Source of the DNA: Polytrichum commune
Taxonomy: Eukaryota; Streptophyta; Polytrichopsida; Polytrichales; Polytrichaceae
NCBI GenBank assembly: GCA_950295325.1
Contig: OX485806.1
Location: forward strand, 34,226,001 to 34,290,000
Length of the DNA: 64,000 nucleotides
Direction of reading: 5' to 3'
The notes beneath the pieces are model-generated. The model made no database searches, was not told where the DNA came from, and saw only the letters and a program-made list of their open reading frames with translations. The translations under genes were made by a program, and so were the position numbers. Every line of letters begins with the position of its first letter. Position 1 is the first letter of the stretch. Of the stretch, positions 58,501 through 64,000 are shown one piece after another.

Positions 58501-59800
58501 ATAAGCAAAAATTCACCCTAGCCTATGCTTTCCACTTTCTTCCATTAACGATTTTATTTTGATTTTTATAGTTTTAGCATGTCACCATCCAACAAAAGAG
58601 AAAGAAGGGAAAAAAGGAGAAAAAAAACCATGACTGCTTCTAGAGGACTGGACCGGCCAGTTTCATAAACTGGACTAATAATGTAATTAGATACGCCATT
58701 AAGCCAGTCGCACCTCTCAACCTAGTTTGAGAGGCAACGAAGGACCCAACCCTGATGCAAACAATCTAGTAAAATAACTAGGTGCCAATGAAATGAAAAT
58801 ATTTTTGAAGTTTGGGAAGCCAAGACCTTATGAGAGTAGAAATACGTCAAGATGGTGTGAAAAGTCTAATTTCCTAGAGTAATGGAATGCAGTGGCCGCA
58901 ATAAGATAGAAGCTGATGCTCCCTCCCCACCTGACTTTAGCTAAGCCTAAAAGTTGGTTCTAAAAACACGGCCTTCACAACATCAACATTATCTAGTGCT
59001 GAGCCTAGTTGGCAAATGATGTGGCATGGTTTAAAAGTGTAGGTTTTAAGCACCGACCCTCTCATTGGTACCTAGACATGAGGCAAGAATGTAGGACCTT
59101 TAGAAGTGTCGCCTCCTGCCTTTGTCATTGGTTGCTTTTAGTCTTAGCTATGAGGGCACGAGGAGCTTCATTAACAAAATCCGATGGTAAGATAGACGAG
59201 TAGTAAGGCATTTGGGGATGGGACAAACACTATCCAACAATCATTGCTTGGTAGATAAAACAATGAACACATGAGATAACTACTTCAGTAAAACCTACTT
59301 AACAATCCCCGGAGCAAGTTCTTGTAGGTGCATTGGGATAGCTGGACGCCTCCGCTATAACCGAGGGAGCTTTACGTGGTTTTTAGGAAAGACTTTGGTT
59401 ATTTGGTAAAGTCAAGTGGGGAGGGGCCATGAGCTTCATACCAACTTTTGGTCCAATGAAACTGAGAACAAAACCCAAAAAAAGAAAAAGAAAAAGAAAA
59501 AGAAACTACACCCATATTGCGGTGACGTCCGTTCCGCTACCCAGCCATTCTTCATACCCGGAAACCAGTATATCTGGATTGACCGGGTATGAGATACCCG
59601 GTCTTGAATCTCTATTCCAGCGAGAACAGAGGAAGGAAAGGAAGGAGCTCCGGAAGCACACCACCCAACCTTCATCAAATGTCACCAGAATCTGACATAA
59701 TTAAAGAAGTGTCACAGTGATCCCGGCAACTTCCAACGAACACACATTGCGTGCATCGAGCAGACAGCATCATGAGGATTTCTAGGAAGGAAATTGGCGC
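55571..59800. other. AT-rich intergenic DNA, no gene recognised
   Basis: 4.2 kb with only short chance frames. 58800-58940 resembles 48600-48740 in the protease intron. (AAAAAG)n lies at 59477-59505. No repeat with clear ends and no recognisable protein similarity. Confidence 0.45.
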
Positions 59801-59915
59801 ATAAAAAGGGCTGCATCACATACATTTTGTCTTCCGATCACCTCAAGTTTCCTCGAATCGCACCCGAAAGCTACATAGACCCAGTTACGGAACTAAGAAT
59901 TTGGGAGAGTGTTCT
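59801..59915 (+). promoter_or_regulatory. Core promoter and leader candidate of the dioxygenase gene
   Basis: GCATAAAAAGGGC around 59799-59811 is a TATA-like sequence about 110 bp before the ATG. Evidence is motif and position only. Confidence 0.3.
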
Positions 59916-62740
59916 ATGATCTGGTCGCATCCGATCCGATCCGCCATTTTGTTGTCCCTGCTTCTCCTTGGAATGCAGAAGCTGTTGTTCTGGCGAAAAG
60001 GAAGTGGGACTTCTACGGGTATTGAAGAGGTGAAGAAAGGAGCGGCGATGGAGGCCGCATCGAGGATGAGCACTTTTTACATTTCGCATGGGTCACCGAT
60101 GTTGCCATTGGAGGAGGGACCGACGAGAGATTTTCTGGCCGAAAAGCTGCCCGGCCTTGTGGGCCCGAGGTGTGTGGGATGCAACTTTACTTTGATTTTG
60201 GCTCATTTTTTAGTCTTATTTTCGTATGTACATCTGGTTGGCAGATTGAATGTGTCGGCAGCTTCTCTTTTGGATTGCACTAAGTTCCCAAGGTACTGGA
60301 TGAAGTCACTAAATCCTCGTACATGATAGTGAACGAAGTTAGTTCATTAATTTTCGAGTCTCCGGTTTTTAGGAGACGTTTGTGTCATGTCTTTAGCTAT
60401 GGTGGAGGATGTTTGAGATTAGTGTAAGGGAAAGGGTTTTTACGGAGCCTAGCTTTCTTTCTTGAAGAATTTCGCTTCTTTTAGAAATCACATTTGTTTT
60501 TGGCTACTTTGTAGTCCAATTTTCGTATGGACATCCGGTCTTCCCAAGGCACTGGATGAAGTCACAAAACCCTCGTACATGATAGTGAATGAAGTTAGTT
60601 CGTCAATCTTCAAGTCTCCTGTTTTTGGGAGAGGTTTATTGTCATGTCTTTAGCTATGGTGGAGGATGTTTGAGATGAGTGTAAAGGAAAGGGTTTCCAC
60701 GAAGCTTAAGGTTACGTTCTTGAAGACTTCTTGGCTATACTCGAATAGATACAAGATTCGATTAAGCAGTCAAAAATCGTTGGACTCGAGGGTCACGAGG
60801 CATAAGCCACTACCGGGTTCGATGTGAGTCCAGCGGTGTCTGATTAATATGTGGTGTTTGAATCGGACGTGTGCAACATAGACTATATGCCATTCACCTT
60901 CATTTCTCGCATAGCATTCTTGGATATAGTGTCCTTGCTCAAATGGAATAGTTCTAAGATAATTCGAATAACCTAGGAATAATATAAGTTGGGGTGCACC
61001 TCCGCAATTGAATCTCGGTATGTGGGAGAAGGGTTCATGTCCGAAGATAGGCAAGAATGAGGTGTTCACTAACGAGAGCTTGCCACTTGACTTGCTTCGC
61101 ATTCATGCATGCAATCAAGGACCTTGATTATTGGAAACTTATTCTTGAAGCTTGAATGATAGGGAGCGTCTTTACAAGGCTCAATTTGAGTTCAATACAG
61201 AGGTCACGGGTGACACTTAGTACACTAAGTTGTGTGCTTCTCCTCCATTGCTTTTTCTTGGAGCTCTGTAATGGTCGTCTTGTTTGGTAAATACCAATGA
61301 AAGAGATTGAAGTGCACTTGTTGATCAGTTTGACTATCTTGGTGAAATGTTTATAATATGGTGATTTATGATGTGCCAATCAGGCCAAAAGCGATCCTTG
61401 CAATTTCAGCACATTGGGACACTAAGGAGCCTTCTGTGAATGTAGTGAGCAAAAACCCCACCATTCATGACTTCTACAACTTCCCTCCAGAGCTTTACAA
61501 GGTACGAAAGTGGACAGGATCCCGAAGGTTTAAAAATGTTTGCTCTGTGTGTTTTTGTTGATGATCAGAATGGCATTGCTATCGGTTGTCGTCGAGAATG
61601 CTTATGGTGTCCTGCAATAGATCTGTTTCTGAGCATCTGGTCTGTTGAGTTTCAGGCACTTCATATTCTCAAATCGGTTAAATTTATGTGAGGTGTATTT
61701 ATCTAAATGCTGACCTGGAAATTTCAAATGACTAATGCTGTTGTGGCTCTTTCATCAGCTGCAATATCCGGCACCAGGTGCTCCGGACCTCGCACGGCAG
61801 GTGAAATCCCTGCTCCAAGAAGCAGGATTCAAGACAGTGATTGAGGATAAGAAAAGAGGGCTCGACCACGGTGCATGGAGTCCTCTTATGCTAATTTATC
61901 CTGACGCTGACATTCCTGTGTGCCAGCTCTCCATATCGAGCAATAAAAATGGGAACCACCACTACCGGTTAGGTCGTGCTCTGGCGTCTCTTAAGGATGA
62001 AGGTGTTTTGGTTCTCGCTTCTGGAACCGCAGTTCACAATTTGAGGGAAATAGATTGGTCTGGCTCTGGAAAGGTTCCTGTCTGGTCAAAGGCTTTCTCC
62101 GACTGGCTGATTGATGCAGTTGTCAATAATAGGTGGTTACACTCCCTTCCATGCCATTGTTGAAGCCAGTAATTTAGAGTGACTTTTGATGGTTTGTTGA
62201 AACAATGACCTTATCTACACAAATCATGCATCAATTGACCTTACGAAGGACAAGGAATAGTCTCTTAATAGCAGAATAATTGTCATCCCTGTTATGGTTG
62301 TTTTGTTGTTTTTGGTTACAGATTGAGGATTTCTTAATTAAAACCTGAGTAACTCAGAGTAGGTTTTATCGTTAATTGGATGTTAATGAATTCTCCAGTA
62401 ACTCAGTGTAAGGAGACTTTTGTTTAAGAAAATCACTAACAAGTCAAGGCTGTGAACTATGTAGACATGAGGAAGGGTTTATGGAAGGACGTGGAATCAA
62501 TACGGTGAACCAAGGCTCTTTAATGACTTTCTGTGTTGCCGTTTGTGCAGGCATGAGGAATTGATTCAATGGGAGAAAGCTCCATATGCTCGTAGAGCGC
62601 ATCCAACCCCTGACCATTTTCTACCATTGTTGGTGGCACTGGGTGCATCAGGAGAGCAATCGAAAGGCAAGTTGGTCTATGACAACTACCAAATGGGTTT
62701 GTCACTGGCATCTTTTGAATTCCAACAGGCAGTGGCATGA
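59916..62740 (+). CDS. LigB: LigB/DODA-like extradiol ring-cleavage dioxygenase, 4 exons, 311 aa
   Basis: A class III extradiol dioxygenase of the plant 4,5-DOPA-dioxygenase-like family (Arabidopsis At4g15093): it opens catechol rings using a non-haem metal. Exons: 59916-60169, 61384-61501, 61759-62132, 62551-62740; GT-AG borders and phases agree. Seen: YISHGSP with His58; ISAHW with His95; RGLDHGAW with His161; SGTAVHNL with His217; and the conserved [19 protein letters not shown] and [10 protein letters not shown] blocks. These are the metal and catalytic histidines expected of the family. Betalain-forming DODA and lignin-type homologues share this core, so the substrate is not determined. 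The frame has about 50 residues before the usual family start, with a hydrophobic run [10 protein letters not shown]; the ATG at 60066 ([11 protein letters not shown]) would give the usual 261-aa form. Both starts are possible. Confidence 0.93.
60191..60732 (+). repeat. Tandem duplication inside dioxygenase intron 1
   Basis: 60285-60472 and 60541-60732 share CCCAAGGxACTGGATGAAGTCAC, CCTCGTACATGATAGTGAA and GTCATGTCTTTAGCTATGGTGGAGGATG in order. The preceding TTTTTGGCTxxTTT...TTTTCGTATGxACAT piece is also doubled (60191 and 60491). Unit about 257-300 bp. Confidence 0.8.
60770..61102 (-). other. Unidentified minus-strand frame in dioxygenase intron 1
   Basis: A 110-codon open frame reading against the host gene, without a recognised domain. 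It contains ordinary-looking protein composition ([20 protein letters not shown]). It could be a remnant of an inserted element or chance. Low support. Confidence 0.2.
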
Positions 62741-64000
62741 GTTGCGCTCTCAATTATGATGACTCAACCATTCATTGACTTATAGAGATAGTAGTGGTTA
62801 TTAGGGTAGCATTTGGTGGGCATGTTCAAATGAGAGCCACTCACAAGAGGTGCAACTTACATTGGTCAATATTTGAACAATTGGGTTGTGTAAGAGTTCA
62901 TTGTAATGGAAGATTGTACAATTGCTTCTTTCCTACCGAAAGTAGGTGCTGTTAGAAGTCTGGGACCAGTTGATCTCAATGACCAACAAATGACACCGGG
63001 AAACAAATGGGAAAAAGAGATATGATATGTAGAAGTAGAATTTTGGCATTACGTTTCCCTGTACACACCTTGAGGAGATTCAGATGAGAAAGTAAGTAAG
63101 AAAACCTTTTGTATCATCCATCATGTGCCAGTTAGTGGTGCACTCTCCTTTCCAGCTGAAGGGGGATGGCTTAACCCCTAAAGGCCGAAGCAAAATTCCC
63201 CCAAAATTGCCTAAAACAGTTCAGTCTAATTTAGCACCTTGTTAAAGAGAATCTGTACCTGTTATGGTGGAGTTGACCGCACGGATGACATCTTTGTAAA
63301 GCTAGGATCATCTTCTCCAAAATTTCAGCCTTCCACGAGTCCAAACTCACAAGATTATAATGTAGATGTGTACGTTGGTATGGTCAGGTGGAGGTGAGTA
63401 CCCAAACAAAAACAATTACTCCTTGATCTTTAGGGCTCAAACTCAAGGCTGTAACTGGGATCCCATGGAGGGTAGCCTAAATCCAAGGCCTTAACCTGAA
63501 TCTCATGGGATTTCTCAGCGCACGTCATTTCAGGTTGGAATAGTGGTCAGATGAGTGACCTTAATACATGATTTTCGGTGCACCAAACCACTATGGTCGA
63601 TTGAATCATAGGGGGAGTATGCCAGTGAACCGGATATTTTCAACCAATCACGTGGGAACTTATGGGCTTGCACTTGGGCATGATTATGTGTGGATCAACT
63701 TGTCTGCGCCCTTTCCAGGTGTTCACCTTTGAATGAATGAAAGCAATATTCTTCAATATTCTTGTGATGTCCGTTTCGGAATTACATATAGAATCAGACT
63801 AACTTTAAGATGAAGTAACAATAGAGTTTATGCTGGTGGAAAGAGCTGGCGGTTCTCTCTCTCTCTCTCCCTCTCTCTCCTGGAGTACAAGTTATTGGGA
63901 GATTGAGGTGTTCGGAGTGGTGTATCTATATTCAATGACGTAAGGATACTCGATAGTTAGTCAAGACTTTTACCTACCTGTCGGAGCTAATACACAACGT
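62741..64000 (+). other. 3' flank of the dioxygenase gene to the window end
   Basis: The first few hundred bases are probable 3' UTR. No further gene recognised. A (CT)n tract lies at 63854-63880. Confidence 0.45.

Noticed and set aside
59009-59203. 64-codon frame near the dioxygenase gene
   Set aside because: Lies in repeat-related intergenic DNA, with no splice link to the dioxygenase and no recognisable domain.

Overview
This is a window of a land-plant nuclear genome. Five protein genes with plant-type introns and plant-specific family signatures sit in AT-rich, repeat-heavy DNA. The proteins are an LPEAT2/LPCAT-type acyltransferase with EF-hands, an F-box protein, an ARFC1/ARL5 small GTPase, a nepenthesin-type aspartic protease and a LigB/DODA-like extradiol dioxygenase. 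The lineage cannot be fixed from the sequence. The density of short inverted-repeat transposons and the divergence from the Arabidopsis proteins I know are compatible with many land plants. There is no sign of bacterial, organellar or viral DNA, and no CRISPR array, operon or rRNA. tRNA genes were not searched exhaustively.

Layout. 1-4.1 kb is a mosaic of short transposons: foldbacks, a Harbinger-like element with TAA target duplication, and elements with CACTAAATAG or TACACCCTAAACTCCG ends. 4.6-5.75 kb holds exon-like segments of an unidentified gene. 6.66-13.14 kb is a complete 14-exon acyltransferase gene (+). 13.2-18.5 kb is intergenic, with a 91-bp hairpin element and tandem duplications. 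18.56-19.26 kb is a triplicated 3' flank of the F-box gene that includes a broken copy of its coding end. 19.26-20.33 kb is the intronless F-box gene (-), followed by its pyrimidine-rich upstream region.

21.4-36 kb is gene-free and packed with small non-autonomous DNA transposons, including a chain of four elements that share TAA junctions. 37.81-38.36 kb is a single-exon ARFC1-type GTPase (+) with a long possible leader upstream. 40.2-41.6 kb is a decayed Tc1/mariner transposon with 1.4-kb TA-flanked ends. 45.2-46.2 kb is an array of about 200-bp repeats. 46.83-51.93 kb is a five-exon aspartic protease (+), with a truncated duplicate of its last exon and 3' UTR at 52.45-52.72 kb. 52.9-55.6 kb is very AT-rich degenerate DNA, again with about 200-bp periodicity. 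59.92-62.74 kb is a four-exon LigB-type dioxygenase (+), and its 3' flank runs to the end.

The five genes share no evident pathway: membrane lipid remodelling, ubiquitin ligase targeting, vesicle traffic, secreted or vacuolar proteolysis and aromatic ring cleavage. They are independently transcribed neighbours. The notable biology is (a) transposon architecture (chained and nested TIR elements, a plant Tc1 relic, several perfect hairpins), (b) local duplications that copied pieces of genes (protease exon 2 acceptor, protease 3' end, F-box 3' end, dioxygenase intron), and (c) two protein oddities: a DTGR active-site motif in the protease and a hydrophobic N-terminal extension on the dioxygenase.
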